Assembly: GCA_029319145.1 (NCBI GenBank)
Contig: CP119753.1
Location: forward strand, 2,046,001-2,110,000
DNA: 64,000 nt
Origin: Microbacter sp. GSS18
GTDB lineage: Bacteria > Actinomycetota > Actinomycetes > Actinomycetales > Microbacteriaceae
Direction: 5' to 3'
Positions 8,525-19,140 of this stretch are shown one piece after another (positions within the stretch are counted from its first letter, which is position 1; every line of letters starts with the position of its first letter). A program made the position numbers and the translations under genes. A model generated the notes under the pieces. That model made no database searches. It saw only the letters and a list, made by a program, of their open reading frames with translations, and had not been told where the DNA came from.

Positions 8525-9452
8525 GGGCGAGGACCTCCTCGGGGTCACGGGTCGCTCCCACGATGGCCGCCCCCAGGGCGGCCGCGGGCGACCCGACGGG
8601 CAGCAGCTCGACGCGCTCGTCGAGGCGGAGGGAGCGCATGAACGCCGACGCCGATGCGGCGGCGTCGAGCTCGGCGCGGATGTCGGCGAGCAGCCGGTCG
8701 CCGAGGGCCGTGAGCCCGCCGCCGAGCACGACCGCATCGACATCGGCGGTCAGCACGAGCACGCGGATGGCGGCGGCCACGCCGCGGGCGAGCCCGCCGC
8801 GCAGCTCGCGCGCGGCCGGGTCGCCGGCATCGGCGGCGTCGAAAACGTCGAGCACGGGGTAGCGCGCGGCGCGCCACCGGGACGCGATGGCTCCGCCGCC
8901 GGCGTACGCCTCGACGCATCCGCGCTGACCGCAGCGGCACACGGGGCCGTTCAGGTCGACCGGGACGTGCCCGACCTCGCCCGCCGTGCCGCGCGAGCCG
9001 CGCCACAGCAGGCCGTCGGCGACGATGCCCGCCGCGACGCCCGTGCCGAGGTTCAGATACGCCATCGAGGCGACTTCGCGCCCCGCAGCGCGGTGGATCG
9101 CATCGGCGCCGAGCGCGGCGGCCTTCACGTCGTTCTCGACGAACACCGGCACACCGAGCACCGGGCCGACGGCGGCGGCGAGGTCGAGTTCGTCGACGCC
9201 GAGGTTCACGGCGTGCACGACGCGCGTCGTGCCCGGCTCGACCTGTCCGGGGATGCCGACGCCCACGGACGTGATGCGCTCGGACTCCATGCCGGGCTCG
9301 GCGGCGAGGGCGCCCACGACCTCGACGATCGTGCGGGACACGGCGTCCGGACCCCACCCGGTCGGACGGCGCAGCCGCGCCACGATGTCGCCGGAGGGCG
9401 CCACCGCGACCGCATCGGTCTTGGTGCCTCCGACGTCCAGTCCCACTCTCAT
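8517..9452 (-). CDS. ROK-family sugar kinase, probable N-acetylglucosamine kinase
   Basis: 311 residues. Phosphorylates an imported hexose with ATP. ROK signatures: phosphate-binding LDVGGTKTD at residues 4-13, a VENDVKAAALG sugar-site segment, the GEVGHVPV motif and the zinc cluster CRCGQRGC followed by VEAY. It sits between the ABC permeases and nagB. NagA acts on GlcNAc-6-phosphate, so an ABC importer delivering free GlcNAc requires a kinase, and this is the obvious candidate. A glucokinase activity cannot be excluded by sequence. Confidence 0.85.
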   Translation of the reverse strand: MRVGLDVGGTKTDAVAVAPSGDIVARLRRPTGWGPDAVSRTIVEVVGALAAEPGMESERITSVGVGIPGQVEPGTTRVVHAVNLGVDELDLAAAVGPVLGVPVFVENDVKAAALGADAIHRAAGREVASMAYLNLGTGVAAGIVADGLLWRGSRGTAGEVGHVPVDLNGPVCRCGQRGCVEAYAGGGAIASRWRAARYPVLDVFDAADAGDPAARELRGGLARGVAAAIRVLVLTADVDAVVLGGGLTALGDRLLADIRAELDAAASASAFMRSLRLDERVELLPVGSPAAALGAAIVGATRDPEEVLAHG

Positions 9453-9495
9453 CGGCCGTGCTCCCCTCGGAGGACGGCCGCGACGATCGCGCGCA

Positions 9496-10467
9496 TCAGC
9501 CCTTGACCGCCCCGGCGACGAGGCCGCCGGTCATGCGTCCCTGGACGATGAGGAAGAAGATCACCACGGGGATCGCGATGAGCGTGGAGCCGGCCATCAC
9601 GGCCCCCCAGTCGACGGAGCCGCCGACGCTGGAGGACTGGAAGGCGTTGAGCCACGGCATGAGGGGCAGGTTGTACCCCTTCATCAGCAGCAGGGCCATC
9701 GTGAACTCGTTCCACGACTGGATGAAGGCGAAGATGCCGGTCGAGATGAGACCGGGCGCGAGCAGCGGGAAGGTGACCTTCCAGAACGCCTGCGACTTGG
9801 TGCAGCCGTCGATCATCGCCGCCTCCTCGAGGTCGGCGGGGACCCCGGCGACGAACCCGCGCAGGGTCCAGATCGTGAAGGGGATGACCGAGGCGACATA
9901 GACGATGCCGAGGCCCAGCAGCGTGTTCATCAGGCGCCAGTCGTCGATCATGCCGTAGATCGTGAACATCATCGCCTCGCCCGGGATCATCTGCACGATC
10001 AGCACCGAGATGATGAAGCCGCGGCGTCCCTTGAAGTGGAAGCGGGCGACGGCGATCGAGGCGAGGAACGCGAACAGCAGGGTCACGACGAGCACGCCCG
10101 CCGTCACCGTGATCGACGTCATGAGAGCGTGCGGGAAGTCCGTCTGCCCGGGCGCGGCTTCGCGCGTCCACGCCGTGACGTAGTTGTCGAGCGTCAGCTG
10201 GAACGGGAAGAAGCTCGGCTCGCGGCTGACGATCTCGCTGTTCGGGGTCAGCGACATGTTCACCATCCAGTAGACGGGGAACACGCTCATCCCGAAGACG
10301 ATCGCGGCGGCGATGTTGAGCAGCGTGCGGTACACGGTGCGCTTGGCCGAGGGGCGGCGCGCGCGGATCGAGCGGTACTTCGGCGTCTTGGCCTGGCCGA
10401 CCTCGCCGAGGACGTCGTCGACGCCGACGGTCGACAGCTGAGTGGGGACGCTGACCTGGGTGCTCAC
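9496..10467 (-). CDS. Carbohydrate ABC transporter permease, MalG type
   Basis: 323 residues. Inner-membrane permease of a CUT1 sugar importer. A long cytoplasmic N-terminus (about 45 residues) precedes six hydrophobic segments. The EAA loop (EEAAMIDGC followed by FPLLAPG) that contacts the ATPase is present. The GTG start at 10467 has GGAGGAGG directly upstream and overlaps the stop of the first permease (GTGA). No ATP-binding subunit is encoded in the cluster, as is usual for actinobacterial CUT1 systems that share an MsiK-type ATPase. Confidence 0.92.
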   Translation of the reverse strand: MSTQVSVPTQLSTVGVDDVLGEVGQAKTPKYRSIRARRPSAKRTVYRTLLNIAAAIVFGMSVFPVYWMVNMSLTPNSEIVSREPSFFPFQLTLDNYVTAWTREAAPGQTDFPHALMTSITVTAGVLVVTLLFAFLASIAVARFHFKGRRGFIISVLIVQMIPGEAMMFTIYGMIDDWRLMNTLLGLGIVYVASVIPFTIWTLRGFVAGVPADLEEAAMIDGCTKSQAFWKVTFPLLAPGLISTGIFAFIQSWNEFTMALLLMKGYNLPLMPWLNAFQSSSVGGSVDWGAVMAGSTLIAIPVVIFFLIVQGRMTGGLVAGAVKG

Positions 10468-11441
10468 AGCTCCTCCTCCTTCAGGGTGGTGCGCACGTAT
10501 CCCCACGACAGGGCGAGCAGCAGGATGACCATGACCACGCCGATCGCGGCGGTCGCGCCGAACTCGCCGACGCCCTGACGGAACAGGTACGTCCCGAGCA
10601 CGTTCGTCTCGGACGCGAGGCCGCCGCGGCTCTGCAGCGCGTAGACCTGCGTGAAGATGCGCAGGTTCCAGATGATCTGGAGCACCAGCACGACGGTGAG
10701 GATGCTGCGCAGGTACGGGAAGACGATGAGGCGGAACCGCTGCCAGCCGGTCGCGCCGTCCAGGGAGGCTGCCTCGAGGACCTCGCCGGGGACCTGGCCC
10801 AGACCCGCGTACGTGGTGAAGGCCACGAACGGCACCGACTGCCACACGATGATGATCGTCAGCACGAGGAAGAACGACCAGGGGTTCAGCAGCCACGAGT
10901 GGTTCGTCCAGTCGCTCGTGCCGGTGAGGGTGTTCATGAGCCAGTTCACGACGCCGTACTGGGTGTCGAAGATCCAGCCCCACACGACGGTGGCGGTCAG
11001 GGGCGGCATCGCCCAGGCCAGCAGCAGGCCGACCGAGACGAGGATGCGCCACGGCTTGCTCAGCCGCGTCATGAGGACGGCGATGAGGATGCCGAACGTC
11101 AGGTTCAGCACGGTGAGCACGACCATGAGCCCGAGGCTGCGCATGAGGACGGCCGGGAAGTCGGACTGCGTGAACAGGTCGACGTAGTTCTCGAGTCCGA
11201 TGAAGGCCGGGAGCGTGCCCTGGACCTTGTTCTTGACGGTGTAGTCGGTGAACGACTGAATGACCATGAGGACGGCCGGATAGCCGACCATGACGCCGAG
11301 GATGATCAGCGACGGGCCCAGCAGGGTCCAGGCGCCGCGAGCCTCACGGCGCCGGCGCGACTTGTCGCGCGGGTTCAGGGGCGCCCGATGGCGCGAACGG
11401 CTGTCATCGGACGGGGTGATGAGGGCTGCGGTCTCGCTCAT
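10464..11441 (-). CDS. Carbohydrate ABC transporter permease, MalF type
   Basis: 325 residues. Partner permease of the preceding entry. A basic N-terminus (RDKSRRRREARG) is followed by six hydrophobic segments and the EAA loop LEAASLDGATGWQRFRLIVFP. Start ATG 11441 has GGAGGCGAC immediately upstream. It lies downstream of the solute-binding-protein gene across a 227-base spacer that contains two hairpins, which should lower permease expression relative to the binding protein. Confidence 0.92.
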   Translation of the reverse strand: MSETAALITPSDDSRSRHRAPLNPRDKSRRRREARGAWTLLGPSLIILGVMVGYPAVLMVIQSFTDYTVKNKVQGTLPAFIGLENYVDLFTQSDFPAVLMRSLGLMVVLTVLNLTFGILIAVLMTRLSKPWRILVSVGLLLAWAMPPLTATVVWGWIFDTQYGVVNWLMNTLTGTSDWTNHSWLLNPWSFFLVLTIIIVWQSVPFVAFTTYAGLGQVPGEVLEAASLDGATGWQRFRLIVFPYLRSILTVVLVLQIIWNLRIFTQVYALQSRGGLASETNVLGTYLFRQGVGEFGATAAIGVVMVILLLALSWGYVRTTLKEEEL

Positions 11442-11546
11442 GTCGCCTCCTCTCTGGATGTTGCGAAAGTACCGGGGTGCGGCAGGGCACGACAGGTGCC
11501 CCGCACGACGGGGAAGGGTTGGGGTGTTTGGGGGGACCGATCTCCG

Positions 11547-11581
11547 GGACAGGCGCAGCAGCGCTGCGGCTGAGCCTGTCC
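11547..11581 (-). terminator. Second hairpin in the spacer between binding protein and permeases
   Basis: Arms GGACAGGC (11547-11554) and GCCTGTCC (11574-11581) enclose an inner self-complementary GCAGCGCTGC. It follows the stronger hairpin at 11621-11652 in the direction of transcription. Confidence 0.5.
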
Positions 11582-11620
11582 GAGAAAGCGGTCCGCGGAT
11601 GCGGCCGCGGCGGCCCTGGG

Positions 11621-11652
11621 GCAGGGGGTCCCGTCGGGACGGGACCCCCTGC
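11621..11652 (-). terminator. Strong intra-operon hairpin after the solute-binding-protein gene
   Basis: Perfect 15-base arms, GCAGGGGGTCCCGTC and its complement, separated by two bases, 17 bases downstream of the binding-protein stop. No U-tract follows. Most likely a partial terminator or mRNA-stabilising stem that gives binding protein in excess over permeases. Confidence 0.65.
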
Positions 11653-11668
11653 TCGGGTCCTGTTCGGG

Positions 11669-12946
11669 TCAGGAGTTGAGGATGGCCTCGATCTGCTCGT
11701 CGAGCTCCGCGGCGATCTCGGCGACGTCGCCGCCCTGGGCGATCTTCACGAGAGCGTCGGGGATGATCTGGGCGGCCTCGACCTCGGCCCAGTTCGGGCT
11801 GGCCGGAGTGCCCTTCGAGTTCGCCAGAGCCGCGGCCTGCGCCTGCGCGACGGGAGTGTCGGGCAGGTACGAGGCGGCCGAGACGATGCCGGGGGTCAGG
11901 CCCTGCTCCGCCAGGAGCGCCTGGTAGTCCTCGCTGAGCATGATCTGCAGCGCGGCCTTGGCCTTGTTCGGCGCGTCGCTCTTGGTCGCGACGGCGATGT
12001 TCGAGCCGCCCGCGAAGATCGGGGCGGTCGTGCCGGCGTCGACACCCGGCAGCGCCATGGCGCCGAGGTCCTTGGCGTAGGTGTCGGGGCAGCCCTCGGA
12101 GTTCTGGCCGGCGGCCTCGTCGGCCCACGGCCATGCACCGGTCAGGTTGCCCGCGGCCCAGGCCGGGCTCGAGAGGAAGCCCGCCTCACCGGCGCAGAAC
12201 GCGATGTTGCCCATGAGCTCGTTGCCGTCGGCGGGGGCCACCGTGGCGTTGAGGTAGACGTCCTGCAGCTGCTCGAGACCCGCGAGGCTCTCGGCGCTGG
12301 AGAACTGCGCGTCCCAGCTGTCGCCGTCCTGGACGGCGATCTCGCCGCCGTGCGCCCAGATGTAGGGAAGGGCGTTGTACCAGTCCTTGCCCGGGGCGTA
12401 GATGCCCGAGACGCTGTCGGTGGTCAGCTCCTTGCCGAGGGCGACGTACTCGTCGAGGGTCTCGGGGACCTCGTCCACGAGCATCGGGCTGTAGAAGACG
12501 ACGCGGCCGCCGGCGTAGTACGGGGCGGCGTACAGCGAGCCCTCGTAGGTGCCGGCGTCGACGAGCCCGCCGAGCAGCTCATCGCCGCCGAGGTCCTCCT
12601 GGATGTCCGAGATGTCGAGGAACAGCCCCGCGTCGGCGAAGCCGAGCGCCTGGGTGTTGCCGACCTCGACCACGTCGGGCGAGTCGTTCGACGACAGCGC
12701 CGCGGTGTAGGTGTCGGAGACGTCCGCCCAGGTCTTCTCCTCGATCGTGAGGGTCCAGCCGTCGTTCTCGGCCTCGAAGGTGTCGACCAGGTAGTCGCGA
12801 GCGGTCTGAGGCGTGTCAGCACCGACCAGCCACACCGTCAGGTCGCCGGTCTCGGGCTCGGGTGCGGCCTCGGGAGAGGCAGCGCAGCCCGCGAGGACGA
12901 CGGCCGAAGCACCCACGAGCGCGAAGGCGCCGAGCTTCTTGTTCAT
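11669..12946 (-). CDS. Lipoprotein extracellular solute-binding protein, probable amino-sugar ABC importer
   Basis: 425 residues, SBP family 1. The N-terminus is a lipoprotein signal: MNKK, a hydrophobic stretch, then lipobox LAGC with the lipidated Cys at residue 21. The mature part begins with an acidic Glu/Pro-rich linker and the typical LTVWLVG strand. Homology to DasA/NgcE-like chitobiose or GlcNAc binders is inferred mainly from the neighbours (ROK regulator, ROK kinase, nagB). It starts 74 bases downstream of the ROK repressor gene, in the same direction, with AAGGAACAAC before ATG 12946. Confidence 0.88.
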   Translation of the reverse strand: MNKKLGAFALVGASAVVLAGCAASPEAAPEPETGDLTVWLVGADTPQTARDYLVDTFEAENDGWTLTIEEKTWADVSDTYTAALSSNDSPDVVEVGNTQALGFADAGLFLDISDIQEDLGGDELLGGLVDAGTYEGSLYAAPYYAGGRVVFYSPMLVDEVPETLDEYVALGKELTTDSVSGIYAPGKDWYNALPYIWAHGGEIAVQDGDSWDAQFSSAESLAGLEQLQDVYLNATVAPADGNELMGNIAFCAGEAGFLSSPAWAAGNLTGAWPWADEAAGQNSEGCPDTYAKDLGAMALPGVDAGTTAPIFAGGSNIAVATKSDAPNKAKAALQIMLSEDYQALLAEQGLTPGIVSAASYLPDTPVAQAQAAALANSKGTPASPNWAEVEAAQIIPDALVKIAQGGDVAEIAAELDEQIEAILNS

Positions 12947-13020
12947 CGTGTTGTTCCTTCGTGTTTTCTCTTGGTGAGGAAGGGCCGGGTGACCCATCCG
13001 GGGGGGGAATGAGGGGGCGT

Positions 13021-14223
13021 CTACGACACCCCGAGTTGTCCTGACAGGACCATGACGGCGGCACCGCGCAGGACGATGTCCTGCCCCTGCCCCGTCATCC
13101 GAACGCGCACGCCGTCGTGGAACTGCGCGAGGGTGCGCGCCCGGAGAGTCGTGACCGCCTGCTCGGCGAGCGGGCCGTCGAGCAGCTCCTCGGGACCCGA
13201 CAGGACGACCTCCGACAGGTCCAGTGCGCCGACGACGGGGGCCAGGGCGATGCCGAGGCGCTCCCCCGCGTCGCGCAGGATGCTCTCGCGCCCGGCATCG
13301 TCGGCGACGGCGGCGAGGCGGGCTTCGAGCGCGGGCACCGAGAGCCAGGCCTCGAGGCATCCGACCTTGCCGCACACGCACACGGGGCCGCCGTCGGTGC
13401 CGACGGTGACGTGCCCGATCTCGCCGGCCGCGAAGCGGCTGCCGCGAAGCGGCTGACCGGCGGCGAGCAGGCCCGAGCCGACACCGCGGCCGACCTTGAC
13501 CAGGATGACGTCGTCGCCGGCGCCGCCGAAGGTGTACTCGGCCAGGACCGCGGCGTTGGCGTCGTTGGCGACCAGGACGGGCAGGCCGAGAGCGCCTTCG
13601 AGCGCGCTCTCGAGATCGAACCCGGCCCAGCCGAAGTTGGGGGCGGTGAGGATGACGCCGCGGTCGTCGACGACGCCGGGGGTGCCGACGCCGATCCCGA
13701 GGACCGGCGCGTGCGACTCGGCGACGAGGTCGCGGGCGAGGGCGACGGCGGTGGCCACGACGTCCTCGGAGGCCGGCACGGCGACCTCGCGACGCACGAC
13801 GATGTCGCCGTCGAGGGTGAGCACAGCGCCGATGAAGCGGTCGCTGCCCGACAGATCCAGACCGACGATGCGGTGCCCCGCGCGGTCGAGGTCGACCAGG
13901 ATGGCGGGCTTGCCGGGACCGGATGCCTCGCGCACGCCCTTCTCGGCGATGAAGCCGTCGGCGATGAGCTCGGCGACGAGGTCGGAGATCGTCACGCGGG
14001 TCAGGCCGGTCTCGCGCGACAGGTCCGCGCGGCTCATGGCGCCCTCGTGGAACAGCGTCTGCAGCACGAGCGAGCGGTTGTGAGCCCGGGCGTGCTCGGG
14101 AAGGACCTTGGCGCCGTGGCGCACGGCCTTCACGCGACCGAACGAACGCGGTGCGCTGGGGCGGTGAGGGTGCGGCGACTCGACTTCGGTGGAAGAGCCG
14201 CGCTGCACTTCCGATGCAGACAT
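13021..14223 (-). CDS. ROK-family transcriptional regulator (NagC/XylR type)
   Basis: 400 residues. DNA-binding repressor responding to a sugar or sugar phosphate. A winged helix-turn-helix lies around residues 45-100 (MSRADLSRETGLTRVTISDLV). The ROK domain follows with GEIGHVTVG and the zinc motif CVCGKVGC followed by LEAW. The ATP-binding DxGGT loop is degenerate (GLDLSGSDRF), as expected for a regulator and not a kinase. A near-perfect palindrome (14225-14249) abuts the start codon, so autoregulation and control of the downstream transporter genes are likely. Confidence 0.9.
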   Translation of the reverse strand: MSASEVQRGSSTEVESPHPHRPSAPRSFGRVKAVRHGAKVLPEHARAHNRSLVLQTLFHEGAMSRADLSRETGLTRVTISDLVAELIADGFIAEKGVREASGPGKPAILVDLDRAGHRIVGLDLSGSDRFIGAVLTLDGDIVVRREVAVPASEDVVATAVALARDLVAESHAPVLGIGVGTPGVVDDRGVILTAPNFGWAGFDLESALEGALGLPVLVANDANAAVLAEYTFGGAGDDVILVKVGRGVGSGLLAAGQPLRGSRFAAGEIGHVTVGTDGGPVCVCGKVGCLEAWLSVPALEARLAAVADDAGRESILRDAGERLGIALAPVVGALDLSEVVLSGPEELLDGPLAEQAVTTLRARTLAQFHDGVRVRMTGQGQDIVLRGAAVMVLSGQLGVS

Positions 14224-14224
14224 G

Positions 14225-14249
14225 TTTGTTAGTAGACCTTACGAACAAA
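14225..14249. promoter_or_regulatory. Probable ROK operator, TTTGTTAGTA-N5-TACGAACAAA
   Basis: Ten-base arms (14225-14234 and 14240-14249) match with one mismatch around GACCT. The palindrome touches the regulator start codon at 14223 and lies about 200 bases from the divergent L,D-transpeptidase gene. The TTTGTT/AACAAA arms are typical of NagC/XylR-like ROK operators. Confidence 0.75.
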
Positions 14250-14461
14250 GTCCGCGCAACCCCTGACGGGAATTTGCACGGCTCGTTTACAAAACCGTTA
14301 CATTGCCTCCGGCCGCAGGCTCGCTGTCAGCACAGGGCGCCGCCCGGCCCGTGCGGTCGCCGCCCGGTCCGATCCCGGTCCATCGCAGGCGGCCCATCTC
14401 CTCCTGCACACGGGCGTCCATTACCATGGACGCAACGCGTATCGCATCGGGGGGTGGTGGC

Positions 14462-15943
14462 GTGACGGATCTGGCGACCAAGCCGGGAGCAGGTGACGGG
14501 GCGGCCGACGACGCGCAGCACACGGCGGAGACCCCCGCAGGGGGCGGTCCCGATGCTCCCACGTACGCCTGGGCGCCCGCTGAGCCGGCCCCCCGTCGTC
14601 GACGCACCGCGCTGTGGGTCTCGATCGCGGCGGGAGTGGCGGCGCTCGCGCTCGTGGGATCCTCGCTGGTCCTGATCGCGCCGGGCACGACCGTGGCCGG
14701 CGTCTCGATCGGCGGCATGACCGCCGGAGCGGCCGCCGACGCCATCGATCAGCGACTCGCCGGGACGGTCGTCGTGCTCACGGGCGACGGCGGCGATGTC
14801 GAGCTGACCGGCGCGGACCTCGGCGCGAGCGTCGATTCGCGCGCACTCGCCGAAGAGGCTTTCGCCGATCACCCGATGTGGAACACCACGCAGTGGTACT
14901 CCGAGCCTGCCGACGCCGCCGTCACGCTCGACCCGGCGACCGCCGATGCGGCGCTGCGCGCGGCGGTGCCGGACCTCTACACCGACCCCGTCGACGCGAC
15001 GCTCGTCTACGACGCCGACGCGGTGAGGTACGTGTGGACGGCCGCCGAGGACGGCACCGGCATCGACACGACCGCCGTGCAGGCGGCGCTCGAGGGCGCG
15101 CTCGCCGACGGGAGTCCGCGCGTCGAGCTCGAGCCGACCGCCGCCACCCTCGCGCCGACCGTGACGAGCGACGCGGCCGAGGGCACGGCGGCGACCCTCA
15201 ACGGCATCCTCGAGAAGGCCGGGTTCTACGTCGGCGACTCGCGCGCCGTCGAGGTCTCCCCCGCCACCGCCGCATCGTGGCTGACCGTCTCGCAGACGGC
15301 GGACGGCGCGTTCGAGATCACCGCCGACGAGGCCGCCATCCAGGAGGTCGTCGACAGCCTGCCCGAGAAGATCAACCGGGACCCCGTCGACGCGACGGTG
15401 ATCACCGACTCGGGCGGCGACGTGCTGCAGACGGTCACCGCCGGCGTCGACGGCCGCGAGCTCGGCAGCACCGACGGCATCGCCGCGGACTACGCCGCGC
15501 AGCTGGCCGCGGGCGAGCCCGCGTTCGCTCTGCCGGTGAAGGTCGACGAGTTCGCCACCACGGCGATCGAACGCCGCATCGACGTCAACCTCTCGACGCA
15601 GACGACGACGCTGTTCCAGAACGGCGAGGTGTACCGCTCGTACAAGATCTCGTCGGGCCTGCCGGCCACGCCGACCCCGACCGGCAACTTCCGCGTCTTC
15701 GCCCACACCGCCATCCAGGACCTCGGCGCCCTCTGCTACGACCCGAGCCGCACCGACAGCTACTGCACCGAAGACGTGCCGTGGCTGACGTGGTTCGCCC
15801 CGGACATCGCCTTCCACGGCACCTACTGGCACAACAACTTCGGCAACCAGATGAGCCACGGCTGCGTCAACATGCCCACCCCGATCGCCAAGTTCGTCTA
15901 CGACTGGGCGCCGGTCGGCACCGAGGTCTCCGTCCACTACTGA
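14462..15943 (+). CDS. L,D-transpeptidase (YkuD domain) with N-terminal membrane anchor
   Basis: 493 residues. Forms 3-3 cross-links in peptidoglycan outside the membrane. Cytoplasmic Pro/Ala-rich N-terminus, one membrane segment after RRRRTALW (about 50-72), a long extracellular part with two repeats resembling PG-binding/VanW-like beta domains, then the YkuD domain from about residue 372. Catalytic motif SHGCVNM with Cys at 468 and an upstream His near 452. GTG 14462 is chosen because a G-rich site precedes it; ATG 14426 in the same frame is an alternative 12 codons longer. Confidence 0.87.
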   Translation: MTDLATKPGAGDGAADDAQHTAETPAGGGPDAPTYAWAPAEPAPRRRRTALWVSIAAGVAALALVGSSLVLIAPGTTVAGVSIGGMTAGAAADAIDQRLAGTVVVLTGDGGDVELTGADLGASVDSRALAEEAFADHPMWNTTQWYSEPADAAVTLDPATADAALRAAVPDLYTDPVDATLVYDADAVRYVWTAAEDGTGIDTTAVQAALEGALADGSPRVELEPTAATLAPTVTSDAAEGTAATLNGILEKAGFYVGDSRAVEVSPATAASWLTVSQTADGAFEITADEAAIQEVVDSLPEKINRDPVDATVITDSGGDVLQTVTAGVDGRELGSTDGIAADYAAQLAAGEPAFALPVKVDEFATTAIERRIDVNLSTQTTTLFQNGEVYRSYKISSGLPATPTPTGNFRVFAHTAIQDLGALCYDPSRTDSYCTEDVPWLTWFAPDIAFHGTYWHNNFGNQMSHGCVNMPTPIAKFVYDWAPVGTEVSVHY

Positions 15944-15977
15944 TCCGACGCGGGGGGTCGCGACCGGCCGACGACAA

Positions 15978-16025
15978 CGAGGGAGGGAGCGGACGCCTCG
16001 CGTGAGGCATCCGCTCCCTCCCTCG
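15978..16025. terminator. Bidirectional terminator between the transpeptidase and icd
   Basis: 22-base arms (15978-15999 and 16004-16025) with one mismatch and a four-base loop. It lies 34 bases after one stop and 10 bases after the convergent one. Confidence 0.85.
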
Positions 16026-16035
16026 CTTCAGAGCG

Positions 16036-18261
<2,226 letters not shown>

Positions 18262-18288
18262 TGCGTCTTTCGTTCGGGGACGGCGATC

Positions 18289-18294
18289 AGCCTA
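18289..18294 (-). promoter_or_regulatory. -10 hexamer TAGGCT of icd
   Basis: TAGGCT on the minus strand, 27 bases before the GTG start. The -35 position falls inside the palindrome at 18311-18328. Confidence 0.55.
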
Positions 18295-18310
18295 TCGCAC
18301 GGACCTCAAC

Positions 18311-18328
18311 TATCTTGACGTCGAGATA
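18311..18328. promoter_or_regulatory. Palindromic operator TATCTTGACGTCGAGATA upstream of icd
   Basis: Eighteen-base palindrome with one mismatched pair. Its core TCTTGACGTCGAGA (18313-18326) recurs exactly upstream of sucC (42725-42738). It overlaps the -35 region of icd, which suggests repression. Confidence 0.7.
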
Positions 18329-18391
18329 TCTCCCGCATGGCGCGCAGGTGAAACATGTCCGCGCGCGCGTGTTGGGACCCGCCGGACGCGT

Positions 18392-18397
18392 TAGCCT
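18392..18397 (+). promoter_or_regulatory. -10 hexamer TAGCCT, 7 bases before the GNAT gene
   Basis: TAGCCT, seven bases, then ATG 18405. No ribosome binding site is evident, so a leaderless start fits. Confidence 0.55.
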
Positions 18398-18404
18398 GTC
18401 CGGT

Positions 18405-18857
18405 ATGGGCGAACTGCGACTCGAGGAACTCTCCGCCGGGACCATCGTGGCGGTGAACAACATGTCCCTCAAGCCCGGGCAGGAAGAGTTCCTCTCCCCC
18501 GTGAGCTACGGCATCGCAGCGACCGTCGTGAACCCGCAGACGTCGTGGCAGCGCGTGGTGCTCGACGATGAGGAGGTCGTGGGCTTCGTCAGCGCCAACT
18601 TCGACCCCGACTTCCCGCAGGAGCACTTCCAGTCCGTGCTGTGGCGCATCAACGTCGACGCCGGCGAGCAGGGCCGCGGCGTCGGCCGCTTCGCCGTCGA
18701 GAAGCTGATCGACGAGGCCCGCGGGCGCGGCATGGACCACGTCAGCGTGATCTACGAGGCCGGCGAGGGCGGCCCCGAGGCGTTCTTCCAGCGCGTCGGC
18801 TTCACGCCCGTCGGCGAGACCGAGTACGGCGAGGTCGTCGCCGAGATCCGCCTGTAG
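18405..18857 (+). CDS. GNAT-family N-acetyltransferase
   Basis: 150 residues. Transfers an acyl group from acetyl-CoA to an amine. Motif A with the CoA pyrophosphate loop EQGRGVGRF lies near residue 88, preceded by the beta4 strand SVLWRINVD and followed by motif B (GPEAFFQRVGFTPVGETEYGE). It is complete for a one-domain GNAT protein. Resemblance to diamine/spermidine N-acetyltransferase-like members is suggestive only. Divergent from icd, sharing its 140-base promoter region. Confidence 0.85.
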   Translation: MGELRLEELSAGTIVAVNNMSLKPGQEEFLSPVSYGIAATVVNPQTSWQRVVLDDEEVVGFVSANFDPDFPQEHFQSVLWRINVDAGEQGRGVGRFAVEKLIDEARGRGMDHVSVIYEAGEGGPEAFFQRVGFTPVGETEYGEVVAEIRL

Positions 18858-18904
18858 CCCCGCCTGGTCGCCCGCCGGGCTCAGCGGCCCGCGCATCCGC
18901 GCCC

Positions 18905-19030
18905 GCCGGCATCCGGATTTCGGAGTAACCCCCGCACTTCGGAGCCGGACTCGCAGGTTCTCCGAATCGCGCGGCAACCCCCGAAAGGCGGATCCGCGGT
19001 TCCCAGCGCGATCCGAACCTCGGATCCGCA
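18905..19030. repeat. TCCGA/TCGGA-rich repeat region upstream of the DUF559 gene
   Basis: Contains TTCGGAG twice, 19 bases apart (18919, 18938), AACCCCCG twice (18927, 18976), and the perfect palindrome ATCCGA-ACC-TCGGAT at 19011-19025. A related array lies on the other side of the gene. Confidence 0.55.
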
Positions 19031-19140
19031 GTCGCACGGCGCTCCGCGGTCTCCTTCCCAGGCGCGACACCGGGCGGCGTTCTCCACCGGTCGCAGCGCC
19101 ACCCGTCGCGCCGGGCCCTCCATGTCGGAGGCTCCCGGGC

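Noticed and set aside
5192..8641. Long plus-strand open frame (1149 codons) over the RyR and nagB genes
   Set aside because: Low-complexity translation without motifs; shadow of two well-supported minus-strand genes.
14303..14461. Start of the L,D-transpeptidase gene at ATG 14303
   Set aside because: The extra residues are Pro/Arg-rich without family features; GTG 14462 or ATG 14426 fits the usual short cytoplasmic part before the membrane anchor.
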